Assembly (NCBI GenBank): GCA_963682025.1
Contig: OY821520.1
Coordinates: forward strand, 487,001 to 551,000
Origin: Cordilura impudica
Lineage: Eukaryota; Arthropoda; Insecta; Diptera; Scathophagidae
Direction of reading: 5' to 3'
DNA length: 64,000 bases
Part shown: piece after piece, positions 44,690-56,007 of the stretch
Layout: each line of letters starts with the position of its first letter
Numbering within the stretch: position 1 is the first letter of the stretch
The notes under the pieces: generated by a model
What the model was told of the DNA's origin: nothing
The model's input: the letters and a program-made list of their open reading frames with translations, nothing else
Databases searched by the model: none
Program-made: the position numbers and the translations under genes

Positions 44690-46488
44690 ATGATTATGAA
44701 TGTTCATCCTGCTCATAATAGATAAACTTGACTTGGAAACAGTAACAGTTGAACCACTTATAATGGCACAAACATTTTTTGACTTTAATTAAATGGCTCT
44801 GATGATTTAAGCTCTGACCATAGTGCTATAATTGTTACATTTAGCTCAGTTTTAAACACTATATCACAACAATACAAAATTATTAATAATAAAACTGACA
44901 AGCAATCTTTTTGGTATTGGAGATTTAAATATTACAATTAACAACAAACACGAGTTGAAAGATGCGGTTGAAGCATTTTCTCATTTGAATCATAAATCTG
45001 CTTTTCTATCTACTCCACAACAAATTAAATCAGTGGGATGTGTAATGTTATAATCTCAACCGAAATAACAGAACTTATTAGAAACAAACGTATTTTGAGG
45101 GGGTTTACCAAAGTACTAGAAGTCAGACTCAAAAAACAGTTGAAAGAATATAGAAACGAATCAGTAAAGGATTTCTTAAAAAGCTTAGAAGTAACCAGAA
45201 ACGATGAATACAGTCTCTGGAAGACTACAAAATAAATACCTCAAGTGAACTGTACCCATCAAAACTGCAAACGGTATTTATTGTAGGTCTAATGCGAGTA
45301 AAACTGGTGAATTTAAAGATTATTTGGAAAAAAATCGTATGCTCCTTTAACAATTAGACGATATATTAAGTTTTCCTTTACGCTCCTTGTCAAATGGATC
45401 TTCCAATTAAAAGCATATCGCCTTCAGCAGTTGTCAGTGTTATAAACAAACTAAATAATATGAAATCGCCAGGATACGGCTCTATTGATTCGAAATTTTA
45501 TCCAAAAAAGCTATTTGCTATTTAGCAACAATATATCGTAATGATTCAAAAGCCAAATAAATCAGAAAATGATGTACCGTCTTACAGACCAATAAATTTA
45601 TTGCCAGTATTCTCTAAAATATTTGAGAGGCTTCTTTTGAAAATATTACTTCCCATATTAGAAAAGGAAAACATAATTCCAGAATATCAATTCGGGTTTA
45701 GGAACAAGCACGGAACTCCTGAACAATGCCACCGTATTATTAAAGAAATTACGGGAACCTTGGAAGGCAAAAAATATTGTTTAGCAGTTTTTTTGGATAT
45801 ACAGTAGGCTTTATATAGAATGTGGCATAACGGCCTTCTTTATAAACTAAAACAACTTCTTCCAGCACCATTTTACTTTTTATTAAAATCTTATTTACAT
45901 TCAACTTTTGGAGTTATTAAAGCAAGTGTCCCACTGGGAATCGGTCTAGGACCAGTTCTCTACACAATTTTTATTTCGGATATACCCACTATTGAAGGAT
46001 CCACCACTGCAATGGACACAGATGATACTGCAATTCTAAATTCTAATGAATATCCAAATGAGGCATCTGCATTGGTACGAAGGCAACTTGATATGATGGA
46101 ATCTTGGTTACTAAAATGGAACAATAAAGCGAATACGGAGAATACGGCAACGGTTGCTTCAACGATTGCATCAACCAACGAAAAATATCAAAACTTTTTG
46201 ATATTTCTGCTTGGTTGATGCAACCGTTGCTACGTGTGTATCATTGTTGCTACAACACATTGAAGCAACCGTTGCCTGGTGTGTAGCCAGCATAAGAAAA
46301 AGTGAATGTCCATCTCTGTATTTAAATGGAAATCGCATCCCTAAAGCTAATAATGTAAAGTACATTTAGACAGAAGGCTCACTTGGAACGATCATACAAA
46401 CACGAAACGGGAGCATTTAAACATCAAAACAAAAAAAATGTATTGGCTATTAAGCTCCGTGGAACTCAACATAATAAGTTGTTATAAG
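44690..46488 (+). pseudogene. Jockey-type LINE ORF2 relic (endonuclease end to RT), 3'-truncated
   Basis: In order: DDLSSDHSAIIVTF (44801-44842), the end of the APE-type endonuclease; HELKDAVEAFSHLNHKSAFL (near 44950); EITELIRNKRILRGF...DEYSLWKTTK (45063-45232); AVVSVINKLNNMKSPGYGSI (near 45430); then RT proper from 45541. RT blocks are SYRPINLLPVFSKIFERLL, QFGFRNKHGTPEQCHRI, AVFLDIQ-stop-ALYRMWH, VPLGIGLGPVLY and MDTDDTAIL (the catalytic FADD/YADD box, degraded). After a 131-bp MITE come CPSLYLNGNRIPKANNVKYI and DRRLTWNDHTNTKR, ending at the hAT insertion. Several stops make it inactive. Confidence 0.8.
46146..46276. mobile_element. 131-bp hairpin MITE inside the LINE
   Basis: GGCAACGGTTGCTTCAA at the left and TTGAAGCAACCGTTGCC at the right are perfect inverted ends. 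An inner hairpin (TTGCATCAACCAA...TTGGTTGATGCAA) folds about ATATCAAAACTTTTTGATAT. It interrupts the LINE between the palm and thumb regions, since LINE similarity resumes at about 46290. Confidence 0.75.
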
Positions 46489-46712
46489 TAGGGACCGGAT
46501 TCTCATGCATTTAAAAACTTGTTTTATGTACATAAAATATTCACCAAAAATCGAAAAATATGGACTTAATATTAAAAAAATATGCATTTATTACTAATTT
46601 ATTACAATAATTAATACAAAATAACAGAAAAAACAAAAACAAAAAATTTAGTTCAGTTGCATTCTTATAAAAAGTACATGAATTTAAAACTTAGTTTTAA
46701 ATTGTAAAAAGA

Positions 46713-47492
46713 ACAAGTAGGAAAATTATAGTCGGTCTAGACTGACTATATGGTACCCTATACCATGCGTCTAGAGACCCTATCTCATAGGCCCAACTAA
46801 CTGGACATAGCAAATGAGCATAAACCACATTTGAGTGGGATTTTTATTAATTTTTTTGGCTGCAGATATGAACAAGTTCATATCGGATGCTATATCTATA
46901 TAGGAACTAGGCCCAAAAATGGACCGATCTTGAATATGTTTGGTAAAGTCTCTTGTATTTTGCAAAAATATATACAAACAAAATTTGAGAAGAATCAGTG
47001 CAATATTTTTGTTTTTGATAGATTTAAGTGAATATCGGGAAGCAGCTCTATATGGGGCCTATGACCAAGAGTTGTCCCATAGGGATCATTTTTGGACTAT
47101 GATTAATGGATGTAATAAACACATACAAACCCAATTTGAATAAGATTTATATGATAATTTGGATCTTATGGCAATTTCATAGGGTCATTTGTATGGGGCT
47201 AGGTCTGAACGTGGACCGATTCTCACCAATTTCAACAGCGTTCATCCTATGGACGATAAAAGCTTATATGCCAACTTCATCATAATATATTCATATTTGC
47301 GACCTGCAGTTTGATTACAAAGTTTACATGGACACACAGACGGACGGACGGACGGACATCGTTAAATCGAATGAGACAGTGATTCTGATTTGATCGGTAT
47401 AATAAAAGATGGGTCTAGGTCAAATATTTTTGGTAGTTACAAACAGCAGCACAAAGTCATTATACCCAAACCACATAGTGGTATAGGATATA
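46713..47492 (+). repeat. Mini-me-like repeat, full plus copy inside the hAT derivative
   Basis: ACAAGTAGGAAAATTATAG with the palindrome AGTCGGTCTAGACTGACT, GACGGACGGACGGACGGACA near 47340, and end GTGGTATAGGATATA. It separates the hAT coding relic from its right-hand (plus-low) terminus. Confidence 0.85.
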
Positions 47493-47494
47493 CA

Positions 47495-47906
47495 AATTTA
47501 GACGATTAGGTCTCAAAAAGTTTGTAAACATAGAAAATGACCGTTCCACGTCAACGTCGTTGATTTCGTTAGTGTGCTTTTCTAAAAAATTTCGTAGTAG
47601 TGAGTTGTTTAATTTGTGAAGAGGTATATCGGCCGAAAGAAACGCATTACATACATAGTTCCATATTGAATTTGCCAGATTTATCTCCAAGTCCAGAACT
47701 ATTAGTGAGAAAAGGTTGAGAAGTCTTTTCGGTAGCTCGTTCGTTTAAAACCTTGTTTTTGACTTTTAATATGCTGCTCCACTTAAAATTTGGTATCAAT
47801 TTGCAGATTTTACAAAACAGAACTTTTCGATCGGACTTAGACATCAGTGTTGTTGGATACGTATTTTTTGTAAAACATTGGCCTCCGACAATTTTACTTT
47901 AGGCAT
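47495..47906 (-). pseudogene. Internally deleted hAT transposase (BED start fused to dimerisation end)
   Basis: From ATG at 47906 the minus strand reads MPKVKLSEANVLQKIRIQQH. One base is then lost, and the frame continues SKSDRKVLFCKICKLIPNFK (degenerate BED finger). Next is ICNAFLSADIPLHKLNNSLLRNFLEKHT-type sequence, seen as ADIPLHKLNNSLLRNFLEKH. This is joined directly to NDVDVERSFSMFTNFLRPNR, the far C-terminal dimerisation motif. The whole catalytic DDE region is missing, as expected of a nonautonomous derivative. A fused product could still bind DNA or dimerise, but the frameshift argues against expression. Confidence 0.75.
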
Positions 47907-48195
47907 TTTAGCTCCAAAAAATGTATTAATATTACACAAAGTATTAAAATGTTTCCATTACTCGAGTACATACTTAAAATTTTTTATTTAATATTTATTA
48001 TCTTATTATATTTATTTAATAATATTTGCCAGTATGAAAAAAAAATTATTTTTCAAATTTTTAAGGAAATATACATTAAATATCATACATTATTTATAAT
48101 AAAAAAAATTCAAAAATATGCATCTTTAGCAAAATATGCAAGAATATTCACTAACAAATCGATGGCATTACGTGTTTTCCGGTCCCAGTTATAAG

Positions 48196-49159
48196 TTTTG
48201 CTTAATAGTGGAAATAGTGGAAAAGCAGACTTAAAAAAAATTATCCACAAATTTAAAATCATTGAACATTAATTATTTAATGCTCTTATGGTAAACATGC
48301 TCGTATATATGTATTCAGCCAGATATTTTTACGCCAACGACCGTAAAGCATTATTCTATTAATTTTTTTGTAGTACAATCAATACATTGCAAATAGGAGT
48401 GCAACAGCATCATATTTTTAAACTTTTTTAATTTTTTTACTGAGTCTACGAATTAACAATTAATAAAAATTTATACAATTCTAGGGGTACCTAATTTTAA
48501 AATTTCTACTGCATATATGTACTGGTATTGAATATTTTCATGCGATTGATCGAGGAACTATAGACAAATAATTACTCGAGAATAGAATATAGAATAATTC
48601 GAATAAATTTTTATCGATTAAAATAATTACAAAATACTGCTTGAAGCAGATCATTTAAATACGAGTATTTATTTTCCTAGAAACTTGTCCATTTGTGAGC
48701 GTGTTAATATGTATATTCGATATTGACACACAAATTTGTCTATTTTAATTCTTTAAAATAACTAATCTATCCTATTTTATAATAAATAAATACTATATAC
48801 ATTTATTATACATTTGATAAAAATAAAATGTTAATTTCGCCCAGTCGTCGACTTACAACCGTCATCTACACAAGTGTCTGTTCGATTATCTCTTTTACTC
48901 TATAATTACGAGTAGTTAAAATTTTGTTGTAGTCATTTACATGCATCCTTAACTTCTCACACAATTTACAAAACCACAAAATTTTCAGCAAATAATTAAA
49001 ATTGATTAAGATGGATATGGACGAGATGAGATAGGAAAAACCTACAGAAAAAAACCAACCCTTTCTTTGTAAATTAAGTTTACCATCATATAATTAAATA
49101 TTTGATTGACTGAAAATAAACAAACCCTTAAAATTTCGAAAAATCCAAAATTGTACTAT
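48196..49159. other. AT-rich spacer
   Basis: No LINE continuation recognised beyond the hAT insertion apart from a few bases. No gene seen. Confidence 0.4.
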
Positions 49160-49345
49160 AATGAAATCTTTTAAACGAAAATTTGTTAGATCATTTTATT
49201 ATCGTCGCCATGAGTCTGCCTGCAAAGTTTCAGCTCGATTAGATCTCGTTAAAAGGGTTCAAAATCGATCCAAAGTTTTTTCAGCAGACAAACAGACAAA
49301 CGGACACTACGGGTTAAACTAAAGGGAGTAAAAAGAGGAAATCGA
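49160..49345 (-). repeat. Fragment of the second mini-me-like family
   Basis: Reverse complement matches 12125-12310. Shared strings include ATGAGTCTGCCTGCAAAGTT (against the GAGCC.GCTTGCAAAATTTC type) and GGATCGATTTT. The sequence AGCAGACAAACAGACAAACG occupies the GACG-block position. Noncoding. Confidence 0.6.
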
Positions 49346-49499
49346 ACTCTAAAATTGAAATATTTCCAACACTTAATCAACAGAATATGGGGAATGACCC
49401 GAAATATGTGATTATAAAATCAAATAATTGGATTCAGTGTATTTGTCATTGAAAAAGCCATTCAAGGTATAAGCAAAGTTTACTCAAGCATAAGTTTAT

Positions 49500-50950
49500 A
49501 ACGAGATGTTGGCATTTTAGTCTTAGTTAAATCACAAAAAATTGCTGACAAATTCGTACGTAGAAAAAAATTGTTAGGGATCTGCGAGGCAGAAATCTCA
49601 CTACACAAATCACTAAGTACCTGTAAAAGTACAATTTATGATCGTAATCTAATTAAAACTAATGAAAAATAAATTTTTAAATATCTTAAAGATCAAGGTG
49701 TAACCGAAATTTAGAAATTCACCAGACAAGAAGGAAACGAAAAAGTTCCTACGGGTAAAATACTACTATTTATGATTAAATTTATATAAAATTTCATCTA
49801 AAATTATGGTTGCTTGGTACTCCGTGCGAGTTCGAGAATACTTCTCCAATCCAATGAAATGCAAAAATTGACAACTTTAGGACTATACTCTCAGTAGATG
49901 TAAGAACAATAAAACATATAACAACTGTAATATCCCTCCACACCCTCCATTAAGGTGTTATTACATGATGTGTTTTTTACATATGTACTGTCAAATTTTC
50001 CCACAACAAAAGTTGTACACATCGTGTGATACATATGAAACATTGTTTATATACAATACATGAGGAAAGTCACAAGTACATTTTTCAATTAGAACAGGTT
50101 CTATTTTTGCACGACAAACATATGAAAATACAACACTGCTTGTGGCGAAAGAAAAAAAGAGTAAATTTTAAAGATTAATATTGAAAGAAAAATAAATTGT
50201 GTAGTATTAATTAACAATTAAAAAATATATAACTTTTTTTAACAATAAATTTTTGTAAATTCACAAATTAAATAAGCTGTTGTTTACATTTAGAGGTTAT
50301 GTCATACGGAAATACATATGCACGTGTGATAGCAAAAATTATGAATCGTATGTAAAAGACAATTTTGACAGACATGAGGAATTTCATATGGATAAAAAAA
50401 GTGACAGTACATATGTAAAAAACACTTCGTGTAATAGCACCTTTAGAGCAGGTTCTATTTTGGCATGACAACCATATGAAAATACAACAGTTCTTGTGGC
50501 GAAAGAAAAACAGAGTAAATTATAAAGATAAATATTGAAAGAAAAATAAATTGTTTAATATTAATTAACAATTAAAAAATATATAAAATATATAACTATC
50601 TTTTTAACACTAATTTTTTGTAAATTCGCAAATTAAATCAGCTGTTGTTTACATTTAGAGGTTATGTCATACAGAAATACATATGTACGTTTGAACGCAA
50701 AAATGATGAATTGTATGTAAAACGCCAATTTTGACACACACGCGGAATTACGTATGGATCGTAAAACTGAATTTACATATGGAAAATACACATAGTGTAA
50801 ACGCACCTTTAGTATGTACTCGTGTTATGTGTGCTAATTTCCTTGGTGATCACCCGCTGCATCTTACGAGTACAATTGTCCCATATAGACACAACTAAAA
50901 GAAACTCTCAAAATAAAAAATTATAAAAAAGACAATCGACAATCATCACT
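49500..50950 (+). pseudogene. LINE ORF1 (nucleocapsid-like) relic, split by a MITE
   Basis: 49585-49950 reads SLHKSLSTCKSTIYDRNLIK, KYLKDQGVTEI-stop-KFTRQE, KVPTGKILL, a frameshift, then MVAWYSVRVREYFSNPMKC and a damaged CCHC region (RCKNNKTYNNCNIPPHPP). Sequence resumes after the MITE at 50813 with CTRVMCANFLGDHPLHLTST and a TAA near 50897. This is the typical ORF1 layout of Jockey LINEs, an RNA-binding protein with zinc knuckles, followed here by the endonuclease frame. Two or more stops and a frameshift disable it. Confidence 0.7.
49951..50812. mobile_element. ~860-bp MITE with internal 357-bp tandem duplication
   Basis: Ends TTAAGGTGTTATTACA (left) and, reverse complemented, CTAAAGGTGCGTTTACAC (right) are inverted. 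ACATATG motifs follow each end. Inside, about 50091-50448 and 50449-50810 are tandem copies (GCAGGTTCTATTTTGGCATG / ACAGGTTCTATTTTTGCACG; TGTGGCGAAAGAAAAA; CAGCTGTTGTTTACATTTAG). It sits in the zinc-knuckle region of the LINE ORF1. Confidence 0.7.
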
Positions 50951-50984
50951 TAATATATTTATCAATTCCAGAAGTAAACCATTA

Positions 50985-51595
50985 ATGAATATTAATATTA
51001 TACAGTGGAATATCAATGGATTTATAAATAACTACACAAATTTAAAACTAATAATTAAAAAATATGACCCACATATTATATGCCTTCAGGAAACACACAT
51101 TAAAAATTCAGATAATCCCCATGTTCCAAAACAATACACTGGGTATTTCCAAAATTTTTGTAATACTGAACGTCAAGGCTGTGGACTTTTAGTTCATAAA
51201 ACCTTTCTACATACTTTTATTCCACACAACTCAAACAACATTTCATGTGTCACAATCACTTTATGTTTGAAGAAAAACATAAGAATTTCATCAATATACA
51301 TCCCACCATAAGCAAATACGTCCGAAAGAGATATTGAAAATCGTATTCTATCAAATGAAGAGGTAATTATCGTAGGTGATTTCAATGCATGGAATCCCAT
51401 TTGGGGATCTACAGCACACAATAAATAAAATACTGGAAAATGTATTAATAAACAACAACATTTTTCAACGCACAACTCAATAACCAATATTGATCTTACG
51501 TTTTGTTCATCAAATCTTTTACCTATTCTAACCTGGAAAGTCATAAATAATCTTTTCAACAGTGATCATTTTCTGATACTTATAACTTAAAAAAA
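50985..51595 (+). pseudogene. LINE ORF2 apurinic-like endonuclease relic
   Basis: Frame from ATG 50985: INIIQWNINGFINNY (conserved QWN), DPHIICLQETHI (catalytic E), GCGLLVHKTF, and ISSIYIPP then TAA. It continues with EEVIIVGDFNAWNPIWGS (GDFNA), a stop, NIDLTFCSSNLL and NNLFNSDHFLILI (SDH). All APE-type endonuclease blocks are present in order, but at least two stops and a frameshift occur. It is followed by noncoding AT-rich DNA, so the RT is lost. Same orientation as the ORF1 relic, consistent with one LINE copy. Confidence 0.8.
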
Positions 51596-52064
51596 ATACT
51601 AGAACTGTCATCAATTTTTTTATTTTTATTTTTCGTCATATATTAACATTAAAAAAACGATTTTTATATTATTTCACAGTTAAATTACACAGTGATACAA
51701 AAAAGAATGAAACAGAAACACCTGGGATGTGATACCTTTTTTCTGATAGATATTTTCGAGTACAACCAAACACTGTCCTTGAGATTTGCGAAACACCTCC
51801 AAAATCTTGAGAGACGGGTAAAAAACCGGGATTCTGCTCTTTTGCACATGTAAGCCAGTAACTTTGTTGAATATCAAATTTTTTGAATTTCTCAGCGGAT
51901 CTGGTAGGACAAGGTGTAATGGGTTTGTGCTGATGTTTGAAGCTACCAATAATATCTGACCGATCACATTAAAATAGTTGTTGCTTTTGTTGTTTTTTTT
52001 TTTTGTAAATTTTTTTTGTAAATGTAAACAACAAAAAGAAAAGAGTGTCATTGTTAATTATGAG
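51596..52064. other. Spacer with unassigned TE-like sequence
   Basis: TACACAGTGATACAAAAAAG at 51687-51706 and GGGATGTGATACC recall a TE end. The long minus-strand frame (51680-52051) has no family I recognise. Confidence 0.3.
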
Positions 52065-52352
52065 TACAGTCCGTTCATAAATGATAGCACATTTGGTAAT
52101 CTGTGAATCAATGTGATATAAATTTTAACTACGCATTAATATGTTTTCTTTCCAAAAACAAACGTATATTACCCAAAACTCCCATTCATTAGAAATGACG
52201 TTATTAAAATCTCTTACATCCCAATACTTAGCATATTAAAGCTTTCAAATCGTATATCACAAATGCAACAAAGTCATTGTTTAAAAAAAATAATTAATTA
52301 ATTCCTTTATTTATTAACCAAAAATAACAAAAATAATAAAAATAACATCATC

Positions 52353-53700
52353 TTAATAATTTATAACACCACCTTTTGCTTTAATGCAATCAAATATTAA
52401 ATTTTTCATAGAATTTATTAATTTATTCAAAAGACCTTGCTTCCCATTCATTGAAAATTTAAATTTTTAGTTCATTTACATTCATGTATTGACGATTGTC
52501 AGCATAAATTCGCCTGACGAGAATTCCCCATATGTTTTCTATGGGGTTCATATCAGGAGAGCAAGCAGGCCATTCCAAAACATTGATATTATTCGAGCTT
52601 AACCATTCTTTTGTGAATTTGCTGGCATGACAGGCTGCATTGTCTTGCTGAAAAATACATTTTTTTTCTGTATTGGTATGTAGAAATGGCAACAAACAAC
52701 ATTGTAGCAATTCACAATATTTTTCGCTGTTCATTTTGGTGGGCACGATTTGCAACTCCAGACAACAATCTTCAGTAAACGGAGTAACCAAAACCAAAAA
52801 AAAGTCACGTTAGTAACCAAAACTTCCATCAGGACCATCCAAATTAATTTTTTTTTCATCTGAAAAAGAAAGAAAACAAATTAATTTATTATTTTCTAAC
52901 ATAACATTAAAGAACTTACATTTGACCAATTTGTACCCATATTAGTTTTGCAAAACTCCAAACGTGCATTAATATGACGTTTAAAAAGACGAGAAATTTT
53001 CTTCATTCGTTGTCTTCGAATATGTTTGGAAGATTTAAGAGCATTCCAAATGGTAGTCTTGCACAATTTGTTTGAAACGCATCCAGCAAGTTGGGCATGG
53101 CTTTCGGTGCTGTTGCTTGCTGTGTTCAAAATAAGTCGACGCTCGCGTTCATTCAATTTATTTTTTCTACCACTGCTTTTATTTTTGCCATAGTTTTCAA
53201 TATTTTTAAAAAACCAAAAATATTTATAGGCTAGGCGATTTCTTGTGACTGATGTTTTATTCTACCGTTTTATCCCGATTTTGACCAAACGTATATTATT
53301 TGAAAGGTAATTTTTTTTAGCAGATTTACAGATTTTTAAATTTTTTCCTTTATTTTGACTTAATTGTGTTTAAAATTGCTACTAACACATACATAAAATT
53401 ATACAATGCTATGTGTGTGTTTATGAAATTTGTTAATGTGTTTGTGATAAAAATGAGTTTGTTTTTCGTGTTGATTTGTGAATTGGCTATAATTAATTAG
53501 CATACTTTTAAGGTCTTTATATAATGAAAAAATAAAACTTCCTAGAATTTGCGCTCGAATTTAAAGGGCTGGAATCTGCTAGTAATTATAAATAACCTTT
53601 CGACTTCTGCCGATTTCACTTGCAATTTCTGCTTTTGATGCATCATTTTCGAACAAAATTAAAATTTGACCTTTTCACTTAACACTTTTCCTCGTGGCAT
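52353..53700 (-). pseudogene. Tc1-like transposase pseudogene
   Basis: Start ATG 53700 (MPRGKVLSE, frameshift, LFENDASKAEIASEIGRSRK), then the repeat insertion at 53583-53227, then NYGKNKSSGRKNKLNERERR and the second helix-turn-helix (TTIWNALKSSKHIRRQRMKK). The catalytic domain keeps DEKKINLDGPDG (first Asp), a stop and a ~45-residue gap, then [17 protein letters not shown] (second Asp), [20 protein letters not shown] (Glu) and, after another frameshift, LNKLINSMKNLIFDCIKAKG ending NY and TAA at 52353-52355. DD34E type, clearly inactive. A GTAAGT...TTTTCAG pair at about 52917-52862 may mark an intron. Confidence 0.85.
53227..53583 (+). repeat. Dispersed ~350-bp repeat, copy B, inside the Tc1 gene
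   Basis: Matches 9929-10281 along its length. The Tc1 protein similarity is interrupted at the codons for VIYN and resumes with FLKNIENYGK, so this is a real insertion. Flanking bases TATTTATA / TTATAAATA are self-complementary, which prevents a clean target-duplication call. Confidence 0.75.
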
Positions 53701-54021
53701 TTTGCTTATTGCTAATGTTTTTAATAAAATTATATAGAATATGTTGTATTAAAAGGGTGCTTTTTGTCAAACAAAGACTTTGTTGCATTTGTGCTATACT
53801 ATTTGAACGCTTTAATATGGTAACTATTGGGATGTAAGAGATTTAAATAACGGTATTTTTGATTAATGGAAGATTTGTATAATATAAGTTTAGTTTTGGA
53901 AAGAGAACATATTAATACACGTTCCACAAAGAGATGATAATTATAGCATGCATAGTTAAAATTTTATATAACATTGATTCACAAAATGCCAAATGTGCTA
54001 TCATTTATGAACGCACTGTAT

Positions 54022-55219
54022 TTTATTAATTTTATGCATCCTTGTAAAAAATCTGGACATTATAATTTGAAATCTAGTATTTTTTGTCTCTTAGTGTTGA
54101 TAACATTGGTTATAATATTTTGTCTAGAGCATGGATGGAGGGCATCAAATTTTCGGAATAGCCTAATTTAACACTTTTACTTGTTGGTAGTTACAAGCAT
54201 CAAAACCAACTCATTATGCTCTGACCCCACAGAGTAGTATAAAGTCTAACATATATTAAAAACGAAAACATTTTTCTCTGTTTAAACACTGACTTGACAC
54301 ACTGCATGTGAATCTCTCATTTTTTTTTTTTTTTTTTTTGTAATTGTTTATTTTTTTATTATTTTTTTAGTAATAGAGACCTTTTTTTTCAAGTGTTTTG
54401 GCTTGTCATACATTTTAAAATACTGTATTTTCGCAAATATTTTTTATTCTTTTCTTCTTTATACATATTATCAAATGAAAACAACATGTTTTTTATTCTT
54501 CAGAGTTTTAAGTCATCAAATGCGTTAAATTAACTAAATTGCAAGTACGTGACATTTTTATTTTTATGTTTCCTGATGCTCGCTTGTTTCTAGAAATTTT
54601 CTATAGTCTTTTTGTAAAGTTAAAAGGATTCCTTCTCAGTCGACATTAAAAATTACAATTTAACAAGCTTTAGTGTTTGGATGGTTTTATGTATGGGTAA
54701 CATGCATACATATAATGACAATAGTTTGTTCAAAATATACATACATATGTATCTACATAAATACAAACATTATTCTATTTTTGTGACACGAGATGCAATG
54801 CATATACACTTTTATATACATAAGTATACATATGTATGTACCCACAAAGCATTTGGAAGATTGTTTGACGAGCGCTATCATTTCACGACTATTTTTTTTT
54901 TTAACGTCCAGGCGATTGTTGGAGTAGAATAATATTTCGCTCTTGCAAATTATGCTTTTGCGAGTCTCTTTGACGATTGTTTGATGAGTGCATCAAATCA
55001 ATGTATTTTACTTTACTTGAAAATCGCCGATAGTTAGTTGATTTCAACCGTTATGTTTACAAAAGTTTAGCCAGAACAACTTAATTTTGTTTCTTTTTTA
55101 CCCAGTGCAGACGGCAAAAAGTTGATACAAAAAAGTTTTATTTAAGTTTTTTTAAATTAAATTGACGTCACTAAAGGAGTGGAGTATACTCCATTATTTG
55201 GATCTTTTATTTTCAGATC
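54022..55219. other. AT-rich stretch with microsatellites
   Basis: Poly(T) at 54319-54340 and ATACATACATATGTATCTAC-type repeats near 54738-54840. No gene recognised. Confidence 0.4.
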
Positions 55220-55540
55220 CAAATATTCTTCACGAACTAACAACAGAACAATTGCAACACGAACAGGCACATAGATGATGTTGGCAAAAATATTAGAAGA
55301 AATGCGTGCGCAAAACAGCAAATCGGAACGCTATTAGAGGAATTTATTACCCTAAGAAATGAGGTACGCCAGTTGAAAATAAATTCCTCTGAAGAATTAA
55401 AAACCAATCTATTGCCGCCTTTACCTCTAATGTCTTTAAAACAAAAGACTTTCATCGACATATACAATAGAACGAGGATGTTTTTGTCAGATTAATTTAT
55501 GATCAGAAATCGCGAAGAAGAGTCGAATGAGATCATTAAT
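55220..55540 (+). pseudogene. Possible DUF4806-like coding relic
   Basis: Two frames give ILHELTTEQLQHEQAHR, MMLAKILEEMRAQNSKSE, then LLEEFITLRNEVRQLKINSS (coiled-coil-like) and LLPPLPLMSLKQKTFIDIYN. The last segment resembles the LP.LPL.TL...F start of DUF4806, an insect domain often found in TE-related proteins. It is frameshifted, without start or end. The assignment is tentative. Confidence 0.35.
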
Positions 55541-55619
55541 TTCATTTAAATGCTGACTGGGTATATATTATATTTCCTATCTAAAGAATATATACTAACC
55601 TCAAATGAAATTAAGTGTT

Positions 55620-56007
55620 TCATGTTCAGACCTAGACCCCATATAAATGACCCTTATGAGATCGATATAAATTGCCATTATATCGAAATTGTCATATAGA
55701 TATCGGGCAATTCTTAGCCATAGCCCCCTATGAAGCTGATCTTCACTTAAATCTATCAAAAAACAAAACTATTGCACAGATTTTCTTCAAATTTGGTTTG
55801 TATATGTTTTTGCAAAAAATAAGTGGCCCTACCAAATATAATCAGTATCGGTCCATTTGTCGGCCTAGTCCCCATATAAATATAGCATCCGATGTGAACT
55901 TTTACATATCCGAAGACAAACAAATTAATAACAATGCCACTTAAATTTGGTTTATGCTTATTTTCTATATCTAATTAGTTGTACCTAAAAGATAGGGTCT
56001 CTTAACG
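55620..56007 (-). repeat. Mini-me-like repeat, minus copy interrupted at 56007
   Basis: Reads inverted from the GTTCAGACCTAGACCCCATA module to AAGATAGGGTCTCTTAACG. Its 5' terminus (ATAGTCGGTGTAGACTATAA, TTTTCTTACTTGT) does not follow but appears at 57008-57040 and again at 57687-57719. The intervening segment is therefore an insertion. Confidence 0.75.

Larger units (their letters stand above)
46489..48187 (-). mobile_element. hAT deletion derivative with target duplication GTTATAAG
   Basis: Left end TAGGGACCGGATTC and right end (reverse complement) TGGGACCGGAAAACAC. The 8-bp GTTATAAG flanks both sides (46481-46488 and 48188-48195). ATATGCA motifs lie near both ends, as in the larger hAT at 32.7-36.6 kb, so the two may be related. 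It contains a shortened transposase gene and a mini-me-like repeat (46713-47492), leaving about 920 bp of hAT sequence. It inserted in the LINE relic. Confidence 0.85.
52067..54019 (-). mobile_element. Tc1-like transposon with ~230-bp TIRs (1953 bp)
   Basis: Left end CAGTCCGTTCATAAATGATA and right end (reverse complement) CAGTGCGTTCATAAATGATA. TIR similarity extends about 230 bp inward (GTGAATCAATGT.ATATAAA, GGGATGTAAGAGAT). TA flanks both ends (52065-52066 and 54020-54021), the Tc1/mariner target. The gene is on the minus strand and broken. A 350-bp dispersed repeat (53227-53583) is inserted in it. Confidence 0.9.

Noticed and set aside
47949..48194. 81-codon frame near the hAT derivative end
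   Set aside because: Composed of AT-rich subterminal sequence and running through the TIR and target duplication.
52459..52797. Active Tc1 transposase from the long C-terminal frame
   Set aside because: The catalytic second Asp and Glu are present, but the region after the first Asp block has a stop and a ~45-residue gap, and the N-terminal domain is split by a repeat.
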